This document shows, one piece after another, positions 6,769 through 14,976 of a DNA stretch of 25,273 nucleotides. The notes under the pieces were generated by a model. It had not been told where the DNA came from. It saw only the letters and a program-made list of their open reading frames with translations, and made no database searches. How positions within the stretch are numbered: the first letter of the stretch is position 1; every line of letters begins with the position of its first letter. A program made the translations under genes and the position numbers. The stretch is from DAOUMU01 sp034409055 (GTDB taxonomy: Bacteria > Chloroflexota > Anaerolineae > 4572-78 > J111), in assembly GCA_034409055.1 (NCBI GenBank), contig DAOUMU010000475.1, positions 1-25,273 of the forward strand, written 5' to 3'.

Positions 6769-7482
6769 TTAATCTATGCCCAAATAGGCTTTTTGCACCA
6801 TCTCATTATTACGCAAAGCCTTGGCAGTATCCTGCAAAACAATTTCACCAGTTTGAATCACGTAACCACGATTAGCCACCTGCAAGGCCAACAGCGCGTT
6901 TTGCTCGACCAGCAGAATGGTACCGCCTTCTTTGTTAATGTCCTGTATCGTCTCAAAGATACTTTCGACCAGGATGGGAGCCAGCCCCATGGAGGGTTCA
7001 TCCATCAACAGCACTTTGGGGCGGGCCATAAGCGCCCGGCCCGTGGCCAACATTTGTTGCTCGCCACCACTCAGCGTACCAGCTACCTGTTTGCGCCGTT
7101 CTTTCAATCTGGGAAAGAGGCTAAAAACGTACTCCATACTCTCGGCAATCTGCCGGACATCATTGTGGATATAAGCGCCCATCTCCAGATTTTCGGTAAC
7201 CGTCAAGCGGGCAAAAATGCCCCGACCCTCCGGCACCTGGGAGACCCCTTTCCTGACGATATCGTGCGCTGAATATTCGGCCAAATCCTCTCCGGCCAGA
7301 TGCACTTTTCCCTGGCGAGGGCGGACGATGCCACTGATCGTTTTGAGGGTCGTGCTTTTGCCAGCCCCGTTTGCCCCAATCAAGGTGACGATCTCCCCTT
7401 CGTTTACGGTCAGGGAGACCCCCTTTAAAGCGTGAATATTGCCATAATAGCTGTGTACGTCTTCTACTTCTAGTAAGGCCAT
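6769..7482 (-). CDS. livF: Branched-chain amino acid ABC transporter ATP-binding protein LivF
   Basis: 237 residues, full length. Walker A GANGAGKST (36-44), ABC signature LSGGEQQ (137-143), Walker B VLLMDEP (157-163), and LVEQNA in place of the usual H-loop histidine, a normal LivF trait. With LivG it powers import of Leu/Ile/Val or other amino acids or amides through LivH-LivM. It is the last gene of livHMGF, 50 bp after livG, with no strong ribosome binding site. The substrate cannot be fixed because the periplasmic binding protein is not in the window. Urea-type UrtE is less likely from overall sequence character. Confidence 0.92.
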   Translation of the reverse strand: MALLEVEDVHSYYGNIHALKGVSLTVNEGEIVTLIGANGAGKSTTLKTISGIVRPRQGKVHLAGEDLAEYSAHDIVRKGVSQVPEGRGIFARLTVTENLEMGAYIHNDVRQIAESMEYVFSLFPRLKERRKQVAGTLSGGEQQMLATGRALMARPKVLLMDEPSMGLAPILVESIFETIQDINKEGGTILLVEQNALLALQVANRGYVIQTGEIVLQDTAKALRNNEMVQKAYLGID

Positions 7483-7532
7483 ATGTGAATTATTACTTTC
7501 TGAGATATTTATGCAGTCTTAGATACTTCAAC

Positions 7533-8339
7533 CTACGCCGTACCGCCGCCATTGGTACTTGGCACAGCCTGGGCAGCACCGCGGCCCAGATAAGCCTCAA
7601 TGACTCTGGGGTTGCTTTGAATTTCATCCGGCGTACCTTCAGCAATCTTTCGACCGTAATCTAACACGGTAATACTTTCGGAGATATTCATAACCACCCG
7701 CATATCATGCTCAATCAAGAGAATGGTGATGCCCAGTTCGTCTCGGATACGCCGGATGAATTTGGTCAGTTCTGTCGTTTCGTGAGGATTCATACCGGCT
7801 GTCGGCTCATCAAGTAACAACAACTGGGGACGACTGGCCAAAGCCCGGCCAATCTCCAGGCGACGTTGAGCACCATAAGGCAAATTCCTGGCCAGGATAT
7901 CGCCCTTGCCTCTCAGTCCAATAAATCTGAGCACCCGCCGGGCCTCCTCGTGGGCCGCTTCCTCTTCACGACGCGTACCGGGTAACCCTAACACCGCCCC
8001 AACCCACGAAGATTTAAGGTGAGGCTCCTGGCCCACCAAAATATTTTCTATAGCGGTCATATTGCTGAAGAGGCGAATATTTTGGTAGGTACGAGAAATA
8101 CCCCGGCGCGTAATCCGGTCCGGGGGAATGTCCATGAGCGGTTCGCCTAGAAATATAACCTCTCCTTCATTGACAGAGTAGAAACCAGTGACACAATTAA
8201 AAAGGGTTGTTTTACCAGCCCCGTTGGGGCCAATGATGGCATGAATTGACTTTTCTATAACTTCTAAATCCACGTCATCAACGGCCACCAACCCCCCAAA
8301 TCGTTTGGTTACATGCCTTGCAGATAAAATTGATGTCAT
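7533..8339 (-). CDS. livG: Branched-chain amino acid ABC transporter ATP-binding protein LivG
   Basis: 268 residues. Walker A GPNGAGKTT (37-45), the LivG-typical GISRTYQNIRLFSNMTAIEN segment (80-99), a degenerate signature LPYGAQRRLEIGRAL (153-167) usual for this subfamily, Walker B LLLLDEP (173-179) and H-loop His211. The tail after LGRGAAQAV is a short Ser/Gly extension. Starts 14 bp after the livM stop; the ribosome binding site is weak and lies in the livM end, so translation is probably coupled. Confidence 0.93.
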   Translation of the reverse strand: MTSILSARHVTKRFGGLVAVDDVDLEVIEKSIHAIIGPNGAGKTTLFNCVTGFYSVNEGEVIFLGEPLMDIPPDRITRRGISRTYQNIRLFSNMTAIENILVGQEPHLKSSWVGAVLGLPGTRREEEAAHEEARRVLRFIGLRGKGDILARNLPYGAQRRLEIGRALASRPQLLLLDEPTAGMNPHETTELTKFIRRIRDELGITILLIEHDMRVVMNISESITVLDYGRKIAEGTPDEIQSNPRVIEAYLGRGAAQAVPSTNGGGTA

Positions 8340-8353
8340 GATACACTCACTTG

Positions 8354-10108
8354 TTATACTGTTTGCCCAACGGGTACAGTTTCTATTTCTACTTCTTCTT
8401 CACCTTCGCGCAGTTCGCGCTGTCGCACCTCAGAGGGCCAGAGACCTTCGGGCTTGACCAGCATCATCACCACCATCAGCGCCCCATAAATCAGCAAGCG
8501 AAATTCGGAAAACTCGCGCAGCAGTTCAGGCAGGCCCACCAAAGCCAGCGAACCGAGAATGACGCCAGGAATACTGCCTACACCGCCGATGATTATCAGG
8601 CAGACCACGTTAATCGAAACAAGCAAAGCAAAACTGTGGGGAAAAACAGAGCCCACCTGGGCCGCAAAAATTGCACCACTCAGGCCAGCAAAACCAGCCC
8701 CAATCCCAAAGGCCAGCAATTTATTGGCAATGAGATTAATACCCATCGCTTCGGCGACGTCTTCGTCCTCTCGCATGGCCATCCAGTTTCGACCGGTACG
8801 AGCATTTTGTAATCGCCAGGCGATAAAGGCAATAATCACACAACCGATGATAATCAAGTAATAAAAGTGTTGGGGGTCCTTAATGGTAAAATCGACGATC
8901 GCCAGCACTGGCTTGGGGATGTTCAAAACCCCCTGCGCTCCGCCCAGCACTGGCCGCAAAAAGTCTGATAAAACCAGAATACGAATGATCTCAGCTAAGC
9001 CCAGGGTGACAATAGCCAGGTAATCACCCCGCATCCGTAAGACCGGGATCCCCAAAAAGACCCCGGCTAGCGCGGCCACAACTACGGCAACAGGGATAGC
9101 CACCCAGAATGAGGTATAGGATGAATTGGTGGCTTCGCCGGCAATAACACTGTTCAACCCTAATTCGGTGGTGGAGGTGAACAAGGCGACCGTATAAGCG
9201 CCAATGGCAAAAAAGCCGACAAAACCCAGGTCTAACAAACCGGCCAGGCCAATTTCAATGTTAAGGCCCAACCCCATCAGCGTATAAAGACCGACCAAGA
9301 CCAGAATTTGGCTGATATATGGACCGACCGCCTGGGGCAGAACGAGCAACGCCCCCACTCCAATGGCAATGGCTGTCCAATTGAGGGTCCGTCTTTGAGT
9401 AGAAGGCAACTTTAAGACCCCCGTTTTTAGGGCCTGATTCTGGGTAGCCCACAGGGTATGCAGTCCACCAAAAACCACAAATACCGTGATCGCCCCCTCT
9501 ATTGACAGTCCCTTTTTGCCAAAGAGAAATTTGGCCAGAGGTTCAATCACATCGCTACGGGAGAGAATAACGTCCAATAATTCCTGTAGCATGCCAATAA
9601 GTAATACGGCCATTAAACCGGCGACCAAAAATCGTCGTACCAGGCCGGGTATCAAATAAATAACAGCCCCCAGTAAGCTCAAGCCGGTTACTGCACCAAC
9701 CAGCATCAGGATACCGGTTGTTTGGGACTCTTGAGCAAAGGTTAGAATCTCGACCAGAGCCGGGGAAGCATTGATAAACATCTCCCGGAGGTTGAGCGGT
9801 GCGGTAATGACCACCAAAATTGCGGCTATTGCCCCACCGATCAGTCCTACCACCGCACCGCCGAGGAGGGCTTTGCCAGCATGCCCCTCAGATGTTTTCC
9901 AGGCCACCACATAACCCATCCCCAGGCCAATGACCACCAGCAATGAGCGTCCCAGAGAAAGAACTTTAAAAATAACGTCCCGATCATCAAAGTTTTCTAC
10001 CATACCAACCAGACAAACATATAAGATGGCCACGCCACAAATCAGGCCATATTGAGCTATCTTTGTCCAGCGAAAGGCCGTTTCGTTATTTGATACTTCG
10101 CTCCTCAT
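8354..10108 (-). CDS. livM: Branched-chain amino acid permease LivM with a large N-terminal membrane extension
   Basis: 584 residues. The C-terminal part (about 245-560) is a complete LivM permease: GLYTLMGLGLNIEIGLAGLLDLG, RGDYLAIVTLGLAEIIRI, and the coupling segment AMREDEDVAEAMGI (444-457) contacting the ATPases, then GGVGSIPG. The N-terminal 240 residues carry about six extra hydrophobic segments and soluble loops not present in the roughly 320-420-residue family average. AGAGGTGAT precedes ATG 10108, which lies 10 bp after the livH stop. The extra segment is a fusion or lineage expansion of unknown role. Confidence 0.9.
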   Translation of the reverse strand: MRSEVSNNETAFRWTKIAQYGLICGVAILYVCLVGMVENFDDRDVIFKVLSLGRSLLVVIGLGMGYVVAWKTSEGHAGKALLGGAVVGLIGGAIAAILVVITAPLNLREMFINASPALVEILTFAQESQTTGILMLVGAVTGLSLLGAVIYLIPGLVRRFLVAGLMAVLLIGMLQELLDVILSRSDVIEPLAKFLFGKKGLSIEGAITVFVVFGGLHTLWATQNQALKTGVLKLPSTQRRTLNWTAIAIGVGALLVLPQAVGPYISQILVLVGLYTLMGLGLNIEIGLAGLLDLGFVGFFAIGAYTVALFTSTTELGLNSVIAGEATNSSYTSFWVAIPVAVVVAALAGVFLGIPVLRMRGDYLAIVTLGLAEIIRILVLSDFLRPVLGGAQGVLNIPKPVLAIVDFTIKDPQHFYYLIIIGCVIIAFIAWRLQNARTGRNWMAMREDEDVAEAMGINLIANKLLAFGIGAGFAGLSGAIFAAQVGSVFPHSFALLVSINVVCLIIIGGVGSIPGVILGSLALVGLPELLREFSEFRLLIYGALMVVMMLVKPEGLWPSEVRQRELREGEEEVEIETVPVGQTV

Positions 10109-10118
10109 CTATCACCTC

Positions 10119-11732
10119 TTACGCTTTCTTCTTGCTCAGTTCGACACCCATAATGCCGGTGGGCCGGAAGATGAGAACCAACACCAACATCGTAAAGGCA
10201 ATAACATCTTTTAACTGATAAGGGGCGACAATACCTAACCCCTCCAAAAATAAGCTGGGGCCCAGGGACTCAAACACCCCTAAAAAGAAGCCGCCAATCA
10301 TCGCCCCGGGGATATTACCAATACCCCCCAGGACCGCCGCAGTAAATGCCTTCAGGCCAGGCAAAAAGCCCATAAAAAAGTGAACCTGGCGGAAAATCAG
10401 GGCATAAAGTATACCCGCTGCCCCGGCCAGAGCGGCCCCCATAGCAAAGGTAATCGTAATCACCCGGTCTACATCAATACCCATCAAGGCGGCCGTATCC
10501 TTATCCTCAGCCACGGCCCGCATCGCTTTGCCAATTTTGGTCAATTGGACAACATAGTAGAGGGCCGCCATTAGCAGGATCGAGGCGACCACGACGACAA
10601 ATTGGATCCGTAAGACAGGGGTGGGCACTTCAGCCCTGGTGGTGATTTCCGGTTCTTCCACAGCCGCCAGTGGTAGAGGAAAGGCGTTGTTAACAACGGA
10701 CACCAACACGTTTTGCACGAGAGGGGTAACCAAATAGACCACCACAATCAATACGACCGCCGGTATCACCCACGTCGCCCATCGTAATTTGGGTTTTAAA
10801 ATGATACCTTTGAGGTAACGGTAAAGCGGCACAAGAGCCCAGGCAGCCACGCCGGCCACCAGGACCAGGGCCAGAAATAGCAGCAAGTCGCCAATGACCA
10901 GATCACCTTGTAAAGCGGGCACGTGGGGATAAGCCTCAACCCCAGAGCCGTAAAACCCTCGGAAGGTATACTGCAAAAAGAAAGAGGCCCCAATGGCGGT
11001 GATTAATGGCACCAGGCGAGGGGCGCGTCTTAGGGGGCGATAAGCAATTCGCTCCAGCATAACGGCCATAATGGTCGAGGTCAGCATCGCTGCTAAAAAT
11101 ATGATCAGCAGGGCCGGGAGGGGATTGGCCTCCAGCATAGAAGGCTGGCCTTCGGCCGGGGGTTCGGCCAGGGCCCGGGCCACAAAAAGAGCCGTGAAGG
11201 TGCCGCCCATAAAAACTTCGCCGTGGGCAAAGTTAATCATAAACAAAATACCGTAAACCAAGGTGTACCCCAGGGCAATCAGAGCATAAATGCCCCCCTG
11301 GGCCAGACCAAATACAAAAAAGTCAAACCACTGTTCGGTACTGTATTTTGGTACGGCCAGCGATGAAATTGAGCCGCCGATGACTACAAAAATAATGACG
11401 ACCTTAAATAAGAGTAACCAGCTATCAACAAAGGTAAAACGTTTGGCCATATCATAGGCCGTTATCAGGCCGATTGGCACTCCAACAAACAAGCCTGTGC
11501 CCAGGCCCCCCACAAAAGAGCCCACCACCACATCCAGATTAAAGCCTGAACCGAACAACCAGCCTGCGCTCACCAGCACAGCATTGACAAGGCCACATAC
11601 CGCCCCAATGATCAAACCGGAGACGTACCATTTTAACAGAGGACTACCGTTTTCTTTTTTGAAGGAACGCAAAACATATCCGGCTCCTAACGATAGGGCA
11701 ATGTATAAAATTAGATTGGTAAAAAGCTCCAT
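10119..11732 (-). CDS. livH: Branched-chain amino acid permease LivH, enlarged
   Basis: 537 residues against about 300 for typical LivH. The core is split. The first half (about 134-262) has FVFGLAQGGIYALIALGYTLVYG and NFAHGEVFMGG; the second half (about 375-530) has GKAMRAVAEDKDTAALMGID (the ATPase-contacting loop) and AAVLGGIGNIPGAMIGG. Added are an N-terminal membrane region (1-130, about four hydrophobic segments) and an internal insert (about 283-375) with two more. GGAGAG precedes ATG 11732. First gene of livHMGF; transcription probably starts near 11954. The identity is firm, the additions are unexplained. Confidence 0.9.
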   Translation of the reverse strand: MELFTNLILYIALSLGAGYVLRSFKKENGSPLLKWYVSGLIIGAVCGLVNAVLVSAGWLFGSGFNLDVVVGSFVGGLGTGLFVGVPIGLITAYDMAKRFTFVDSWLLLFKVVIIFVVIGGSISSLAVPKYSTEQWFDFFVFGLAQGGIYALIALGYTLVYGILFMINFAHGEVFMGGTFTALFVARALAEPPAEGQPSMLEANPLPALLIIFLAAMLTSTIMAVMLERIAYRPLRRAPRLVPLITAIGASFFLQYTFRGFYGSGVEAYPHVPALQGDLVIGDLLLFLALVLVAGVAAWALVPLYRYLKGIILKPKLRWATWVIPAVVLIVVVYLVTPLVQNVLVSVVNNAFPLPLAAVEEPEITTRAEVPTPVLRIQFVVVVASILLMAALYYVVQLTKIGKAMRAVAEDKDTAALMGIDVDRVITITFAMGAALAGAAGILYALIFRQVHFFMGFLPGLKAFTAAVLGGIGNIPGAMIGGFFLGVFESLGPSLFLEGLGIVAPYQLKDVIAFTMLVLVLIFRPTGIMGVELSKKKA

Positions 11733-11960
11733 GTTCTCTCCTCTTCAGGCTAAGGCGCTGTCAGGCTGTTTTGGTGGGCTCGGAGTGACAACTCAGCTTT
11801 CTCGTCGTTGAATGAGCAACTTAGTTGCTACTACAAACCCATCAATTCAACATCGACAGAACAACGACTTACCTTCTTTATTTGTGACTTACGCTGATTT
11901 TTTGGCCGGGGCTCGGACTCAAACACCCCGTTACCTTACCCTTGTCTATGATGGCTGACG

Positions 11961-11989
11961 ATTATAGCACGTAACTAAATGAGGGGCAA
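11961..11989 (-). promoter_or_regulatory. Promoter of the liv operon
   Basis: Minus-strand -35 TTGCCC (11984-11989), 17-nt spacer ending TGC (extended -10), perfect -10 TATAAT (11961-11966). Gives a leader of about 220 nt before livH; apart from a small hairpin GCAAC/GTTGC near 11817-11829 nothing was recognised in that leader. Confidence 0.7.
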
Positions 11990-12013
11990 TTATTAATGAG
12001 GGGTAATTATTTA
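11979..12013. promoter_or_regulatory. Tandem direct repeat over the liv -35 region
   Basis: ATGAGGGGCAATTATTA (11979-11995) is followed at once by ATGAGGGGTAATTATTTA (11996-12013), differing by one base plus one insertion. The first copy covers the -35 box and the second lies just upstream, an arrangement usual for binding sites of a dimeric regulator. Confidence 0.5.
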
Positions 12014-12014
12014 T

Positions 12015-12869
12015 TTAAGGAAGGGGCATTGAACGATTGGCCAGGCTGAACATAGTTCTGGCAAATCCGGCCAGAGCGGCGGCTCCAGATGACGCACCAA
12101 CCTGGGCAATTTCTGCGACAGCCCTGGCCACAGCCGGCCTATCTTGGTCAAGCCAGGCTTGAGCCAACTCGTGCCACGGTTCGATAAATTCGCCCCTGGC
12201 TGCCGCCCTTAAAAAAGCTCTGCTCAGGGCCGTTGTTTTGGGGCTAGCCACTTCAGCAATTTCAGGCAGTAGCTCGATTTGTCCGGTGAGCCAAAGGGCA
12301 ACCATAACCCCCAGCAAGTAGTCATCGCCGGCCGGGGTGAGACCACTGCCCAGACCGGCTAATTGAGCCACAGCTTGGGCCACCTCTGTCTGGCTTTCCC
12401 GGCGAGTGATGGCCTGACTCAACCGGGCAGCAGCTTGACGGGCCCGGTGAGCCATGTTTCTGGCCACTGGCGTACTCTCATCAAACCGTGGCCCATCGGC
12501 ATAAGGTTTTATTATCTCAGCCATAGGCTTGATCTTGAGTGGCTGGTCTGGGCTGACGATTTTTGGTTCCCAAACGCTGGCCTGGCTCAGGGAGATGTGC
12601 CACTGGCCAACGAACAGGGTCTGGTAGTTGGCCCGTACAGGTTGGTTGAGTAAGAGCGCATTAAATAAACCAAGGTCACCGGGGACGACAATGGTAAACG
12701 GGCCGTTGCCAACCACCGGCAGGGTTAAAGCGATAATCCGCCCCTGCTCATCGATCAAATTACAGGCGTGCTTGAATCGACCTAACACGCGTCCGAAAAA
12801 GGGCTGCGCTCCCAGTTCTTCCAGCAATGGCCGGGCAATAGAGCGAGCGGATCTGGAGAAAAGCAACAT
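12015..12869 (-). CDS. DUF2877 (AllH/YlbF-like) protein
   Basis: 284 residues from ATG 12869. Hallmarks are GNGPFTIVV (54-62), GLGSGLTPAGDDYLLG (172-187) and GASSGAAALAG (258-268), conserved in DUF2877. The family includes E. coli AllH (YlbF), a subunit of oxamate carbamoyltransferase with AllF and AllG; neither partner is visible here, so the biochemical role is open. The frame stays open upstream to 13124, but that part lies opposite the clear GlsB gene and has no family resemblance, so it is excluded. The start codon overlaps that of the divergent gene. The ribosome binding site is weak and a TTG one codon later is possible. Confidence 0.82.
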   Translation of the reverse strand: MLLFSRSARSIARPLLEELGAQPFFGRVLGRFKHACNLIDEQGRIIALTLPVVGNGPFTIVVPGDLGLFNALLLNQPVRANYQTLFVGQWHISLSQASVWEPKIVSPDQPLKIKPMAEIIKPYADGPRFDESTPVARNMAHRARQAAARLSQAITRRESQTEVAQAVAQLAGLGSGLTPAGDDYLLGVMVALWLTGQIELLPEIAEVASPKTTALSRAFLRAAARGEFIEPWHELAQAWLDQDRPAVARAVAEIAQVGASSGAAALAGFARTMFSLANRSMPLP

Positions 12870-13113
12870 GTTGCCATTATTGGGTTGGATTATACTTGGC
12901 GGCCTGACCGATTGGCTGGCCGGCCAATTAACCAAAGGCCGAGGATTTGGCTGTTTGGGAAATGTCATATTAGGCATCGTTGGCTCTATAGTGGGTGGCT
13001 GGCTCTTTAGTTTGATTGGCCTGCGGGTGGCCGGTGGTATTGGTAGTTTTATTGCCGCCGTGCTTGGGGCGATTGTGCTAATTGCGGTCGCCCAAATGTT
13101 AGGCCACAAATAG
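12868..13113 (+). CDS. GlsB/YeaQ/YmgE family stress-response membrane protein
   Basis: 81 residues, three hydrophobic segments. The family pattern is clear: LPLLGWIILGGLTDWLAG, then GCLGNVILGIVGSIVGGWLF and a final GGIGSFIAAVLGAIVLI. These small 'transglycosylase-associated' proteins sit in the inner membrane and are often stress-induced; their biochemical role is unknown. GGAG at 12855-12858 lies 9 nt before ATG 12868. The frame is open to 12628, but the family homology begins exactly at this ATG. Its start codon overlaps the divergent DUF2877 start, so each gene's control signals lie inside the other gene. Converges with DUF3048, 14 bp away. Confidence 0.9.
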   Translation: MLPLLGWIILGGLTDWLAGQLTKGRGFGCLGNVILGIVGSIVGGWLFSLIGLRVAGGIGSFIAAVLGAIVLIAVAQMLGHK

Positions 13114-13127
13114 GTCAAACACACCCA

Positions 13128-14495
13128 TTAGGGGACCTTGGTTGCCGCCGGTGTTTGAGCAGAAGCGCCAATAGGTATAGAGGTGGGTGTAGGAGCGGGA
13201 GTAAGCTCGTCGGTCACCTCATCAGAGGCGCTTTCTGTCTCCTCATCAAGCGTGGTCTCATCCAGACGAGCATAATCCGCCCCATCAATCTCAATCAGAT
13301 AATCCAGGGGGATCACCTCAATCCAGGTCTTGCCCGGTTTGAGCGGCATGGGCTGGCCGTCGTTAAAAACAAAATTGGGCATTTCACGACCATCGGTTTG
13401 CCAATTCCCCTTTAAGATTTTGCCGTCCCGCAATAGCCAGGCCGTACCCAAACCATTGACAATAATACGAATGGAAGTCGAGCCGTAACTGTCCTCCACA
13501 ATTTCGGTTGGTTGGTGCTCGGCAAAATAGATAATTACATTCGCGGCGGTAATTTGGTCACCATCAACTGTTTCCATAGGTTCGCCAGTGGTAAAGCGCA
13601 AATATTGGCCCCTGCCCGGGTCATACTGCCATTTGGCCTCACTGGTTAGCTCGGGATAGGGAACGATCACTTCTTCAGCATCTCCCACCGCTTCCGTCGG
13701 GAGCGTGCTCAAATCAAGCTTGTGACTGAAGACAAAACCCCGCAGATTCACATCACTCTCTAAGCCTTCACTGAGTAGATAATCACGAGCAGCAGCAGCA
13801 TCCAAAGCCAGGCGAGTCACCCAATCCTCCTCATTATTCTGGCGATAAAAGTAGAGCTTCGGAACAAAATATTCGTCCAGATCAATGATATCACTTTGAG
13901 AAATCTCCCAACGCACGGGGTCAGAGCCACCCGAGCTGGCCAATACGCCCTGGTATTGGGGCGTCAACTGCAAGTTGATCAGCCGAACAGAACGAATGGG
14001 GGCAATCATCTCCGGATCTTGGCTCAAATAAATCGCGGTAAAGCGAGTGAGCCACCACTCCACGAGTTCTTCATACACGATATCGGCCTTATCCAGAGCC
14101 ACCTGGGGCCGGGCCTCGGGATCATTGCCTATCCGTACCATCAACGGGCGACGATGAATCAGGGGCTGATCGTCAATCTTCAGACCAGTCAGGGGATTTC
14201 GATCGGGCGAGTCAGCCGTGAAGAGCGTGGTCGATGATGGATCGTCAGATGCGGAGCCAGATATGTCCTGACTGCCTTTTTGTTGATCTCCCATCCCCAC
14301 CGTGGTCCCCGACATAGAAGAATTTGCTTCAGATGTCCGATTGGTTGGTGCCTCCGTCACAAAAACGACCACCTCTAGCTCCGGGGTGGGCCTCGGTGCC
14401 GGCTTATCACCGGCGCAGGCAGTTATCGACAGCAATAATATACTCAATAAGAGCAGCGTGACACACCAAGCGGGGCATCTCGCTAAGCGATGCAT
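13128..14495 (-). CDS. DUF3048 lipoprotein (YerB-like)
   Basis: 455 residues from ATG 14495, chosen because GGAGG lies 5 nt upstream and it opens a lipoprotein signal (basic start, LLLLSILLLSITAC, lipid-modified Cys27). A Pro/Ser/Thr-rich spacer (28-97) leads to the DUF3048 domain (about 97-420): NPLTGL, RPLMVRIGND, ARPQVALDKADIVYEELVE, GGSDPVR, and late GTAWLLRDGKILKGNW. The tail is acidic then Pro/Thr-rich. DUF3048 is found in Firmicutes and Chloroflexi surface proteins such as YerB; activity is unknown. Probably anchored on the outside of the cytoplasmic membrane. Single-gene unit with its own promoter. Confidence 0.88.
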   Translation of the reverse strand: MHRLARCPAWCVTLLLLSILLLSITACAGDKPAPRPTPELEVVVFVTEAPTNRTSEANSSMSGTTVGMGDQQKGSQDISGSASDDPSSTTLFTADSPDRNPLTGLKIDDQPLIHRRPLMVRIGNDPEARPQVALDKADIVYEELVEWWLTRFTAIYLSQDPEMIAPIRSVRLINLQLTPQYQGVLASSGGSDPVRWEISQSDIIDLDEYFVPKLYFYRQNNEEDWVTRLALDAAAARDYLLSEGLESDVNLRGFVFSHKLDLSTLPTEAVGDAEEVIVPYPELTSEAKWQYDPGRGQYLRFTTGEPMETVDGDQITAANVIIYFAEHQPTEIVEDSYGSTSIRIIVNGLGTAWLLRDGKILKGNWQTDGREMPNFVFNDGQPMPLKPGKTWIEVIPLDYLIEIDGADYARLDETTLDEETESASDEVTDELTPAPTPTSIPIGASAQTPAATKVP

Positions 14496-14690
14496 AATTG
14501 CCTCCAAAAGATCGATCTCGAGTATCCCCTTCAAATTTGTGAGTAGCGTAGGAGCAAGGCAAATCGGATTGGTGGTAGTCGAAGCGAACAAGCCATGCTC
14601 CAACTTGCTTCGCCCTTACTTGTAAAGAGGATACGATCTCGATATCACAAAAGACACGCAAAGCGGGTCAATTAGAAATTATGAAGCGGT

Positions 14691-14719
14691 ATTATAACAT
14701 CATGTTAACCCAGCAGCAA
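14691..14719 (-). promoter_or_regulatory. Promoter of the DUF3048 gene
   Basis: Minus-strand -35 TTGCTG (14714-14719), 17-nt spacer, -10 TATAAT (14691-14696) with an extended TG motif. Would give a leader of about 190 nt in which nothing else was recognised. Confidence 0.6.
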
Positions 14720-14799
14720 CAAAAATTTAAGTCTCCCGGCCTATTGTTTACCGACGTTTGTCCTGCGTTTGCTGCGAGAATGATAACCAGGTGAAACGT

Positions 14800-14827
14800 T
14801 TGACAATGCTTTATTTTATTCTATGAT
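14800..14827 (+). promoter_or_regulatory. Promoter of the methyltransferase operon
   Basis: Perfect -35 TTGACA (14800-14805), 16-nt spacer, -10 TATGAT (14822-14827). It is divergent to the DUF3048 promoter about 100 bp away. The leader down to 14977 carries three repeat elements described separately. Confidence 0.65.
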
Positions 14828-14854
14828 AATGAGCAATTGGCATTTGCTTCAGTC

Positions 14855-14946
14855 GGGCATAGGGATGCCCTCTCTACAAAGAGATAAATTTTCAAGACAA
14901 AGAGATAAATTTTCAAAGGGATTCGGAACAAGTTAGCAACTTGTTC
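14855..14946. repeat. Cluster of repeats in the methyltransferase leader
   Basis: GGGCATAGGGATGCCC (14855-14870) is a hairpin shared with the tandem array at 23095. A 21-bp unit (ACAAAGAGATAAATTTTCAA plus one base) is repeated at 14876-14896 and 14897-14917. GAACAAGTTAGCAACTTGTTC (14926-14946) is a 9-bp perfect palindrome with 3-nt loop, shared with 23046-23086 as CAAGTTAGCAACTTG. All are non-coding; the palindrome lies 20 bp before the ribosome binding site. Confidence 0.7.
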
Positions 14947-14976
14947 TACACCAAAACTGAATGCAAGGAGCATCTT

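Noticed and set aside
11905..11940. Possible tRNA-like T-arm near GGGGCTCGGACTCAAACACCCC
   Set aside because: No cloverleaf or GTTCRANNC core could be assembled around it.
12870..13124. Upstream extension of the DUF2877 frame to 13124
   Set aside because: It is antisense to the well-recognised GlsB/YeaQ gene and shows no DUF2877 resemblance.
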